From positions 1 to 7,658 of the forward strand of contig USCK01000086.1 in NCBI GenBank assembly GCA_900553205.1: a stretch of 7,658 nt of DNA, read 5' to 3'. The notes beneath the pieces were generated by a model that saw only the letters and a list, made by a program, of their open reading frames with translations, had not been told where the DNA came from and searched no databases. This document shows positions 6,900-7,658 of the stretch, one piece after another. The position numbers and the translations under genes were made by a program. Numbering within the stretch: the stretch's first letter is position 1; the number at the start of each line of letters is the position of its first letter. The DNA is from an uncultured bacterium. Lineage in GTDB: Bacteria; Cyanobacteriota; Vampirovibrionia; Gastranaerophilales; Gastranaerophilaceae.

Positions 6900-7658
6900 C
6901 TATTTTACCTTACATAATGGGAAACCGAGATTTTCTCTTTGTTTTACATACAGTTGAGCAACTGAAGCTGCCATTGTTCTCACTCGGTTTATAAAATTAA
7001 TACGTTCATCTTTACTTATAACCCCCCTAGCATCAAGAAGATTAAAAGTATGAGAACATTTTAAAACATAGTCATAAGCAGGTAACACAAGCTCTGCATT
7101 AATACAATTATCGACTTCTTTTTGATAATTATCAAAAAGATTAAATAATAAATCACCGTTTGAATATTCGAAATTATATTTTGACTGTTCTACTTCGTTT
7201 TGAAGGTATATATCACCATATTTTAAAGAATCATTCCAGTTAATATCAAAAACAGATTCTTTGTTTTGAAGATACATCGCAATACGTTCTAACCCGTATG
7301 TTATTTCAAGAGCAACAGGTTTTATTTCTAATCCGCCAACTTGTTGGAAATAAGTAAATTGAGTTATTTCCATACCGTCTAACCATACTTCCCACCAGCT
7401 GCACCTAAAGTCGGCGATTCCCAGTTGTCTTCTACAAATCTAACATCATGTTTTGATAAATCAATACCCATAGCCTCTAAGCTTTTTAGATAAAGTTCCT
7501 GAGCATTATCAGGAGATGGTTTCAAAATAGCCTGAAACTGAAAATAATGTCCCAAACGGTTAGGGTTTTCACCATATCTTGCATCTGTAGGACGTCTGCA
7601 AGGCTCTACCATAGCTACAGACCAAGGTTCAGGTCCTAAAACTCGTAGAAAAGTTGCA
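6900..7658 (-). pseudogene. glyQ: glyQ, glycine--tRNA ligase alpha subunit; 5'-truncated by window edge and frameshifted
   Basis: Two adjacent minus-strand frames together spell the class II GlyRS alpha subunit. The upstream part, open from the right edge to a stop at 7379, reads ATFLRVLGPEPWSVAMVEP, then motif 2 (RRPTD...YGENPNRL...YFQFQ) and ILKPSPDN, ending in VEDNWESPTLGA. The downstream part (6900-7379 region) resumes with EVWLDGMEITQFTYFQQVGG, motif 3 EITYGLERIAMYLQ and the normal C-terminus RENLGFPLCKVK. Between them the conserved GAWGxGWEVW is broken: about 7 nt are missing and the frame shifts into a TAG. GlyQ makes the glycyl-adenylate site of the alpha2beta2 enzyme and is normally essential, so this may be an assembly or sequencing error, a genuinely inactivated copy, or a recoded gene. 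About 40 N-terminal residues lie outside the window. No glyS follows; two permease genes do. ATGs at 7612 and 7371-7373 are internal methionines, not starts. The family call is very secure; pseudogene status is not. Confidence 0.85.
7379..7405 (-). other. Frameshift lesion in glyQ
   Basis: Minus-strand reading goes GGT GCA (7405-7400) GCT GGT GGG AAG TAT GGT TAG (stop 7381-7379). Starting one base differently at 7391 gives GAA GTA TGG TTA GAC GGT ATG, the expected E-V-W-L-D-G-M. Canonical GlyQ has W-G-x-G-W (15 nt) between the GCA alanine and this glutamate, but only 8 nt are present (7399-7392). The net loss is therefore 7 nt. No heptameric slippery site or strong downstream hairpin was noticed, which argues against programmed frameshifting. 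Confidence 0.8.

Noticed and set aside
6900..7373. Stand-alone 157-residue protein starting at MEITQFTYF
   Set aside because: This methionine is internal to the GlyQ LDGMEITQFTYFQQ motif. The frame continues upstream to the lesion, so it is the C-terminal part of a frameshifted glyQ, not a separate gene.
7379..7658. Programmed ribosomal frameshift in glyQ
   Set aside because: No slippery heptamer or strong stimulatory hairpin is evident, and slippage would still leave two conserved residues missing. A deletion or sequence error is more likely.

Overview
The window is an AT-rich bacterial segment (roughly one-third G+C by eye, standard genetic code) made almost entirely of protein-coding genes. 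No rRNA, tRNA, CRISPR array or insertion sequence was seen. An AsmA-type protein and a periplasmic binding protein with no lipobox cysteine suggest a two-membrane (Gram-negative-type) organism. The glycyl-tRNA synthetase alpha subunit marks a lineage with the bacterial two-subunit GlyRS. Base composition, very short intergenic gaps and this gene mix fit AT-rich host-associated lineages such as the gut Gastranaerophilales (non-photosynthetic cyanobacterial relatives). That placement is only an inference; other AT-rich Gram-negatives are possible.

Layout, left to right. (1) 1-697, minus: N-terminal part of an AsmA-like envelope protein, running off the left edge. (2) 765-1559, minus: a solitary family-3 amino-acid-type solute-binding protein. 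Its best promoter sits so close to the ATG that the mRNA may be leaderless. (3) 1634-3772, plus: a compact three-gene unit with a cysteine-rich C_GCAxxG_C_C protein, an Fmt/ArnA-like formyltransferase and an endonuclease IV-like TIM barrel protein. Adjacent reading frames overlap by 14 nt and 1 nt. (4) 3767-7658, minus: glyQ followed by two tandem paralogous APC-family permeases, with a 3-nt gap and then a 26-nt overlap. glyQ is truncated by the right edge and carries a frameshift at about 7392-7400. The plus and minus units converge and overlap by 6 nt at their stop codons.

Working together: the right-hand unit joins glycyl-tRNA synthesis to amino-acid or organocation transport, and no glyS follows glyQ. 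The divergent binding protein on the left also points to amino-acid uptake, although no partner permease or ATPase is in view. The central trio has no obvious named pathway. It is the best candidate here for an undescribed function, because a one-carbon transferase, a metal-dependent TIM barrel and a redox-type cysteine protein appear to be translationally coupled.

Non-coding DNA is limited to 698-764, 1560-1633 and 3 nt between glyQ and the first permease. No gene-free stretch exceeds 300 nt.
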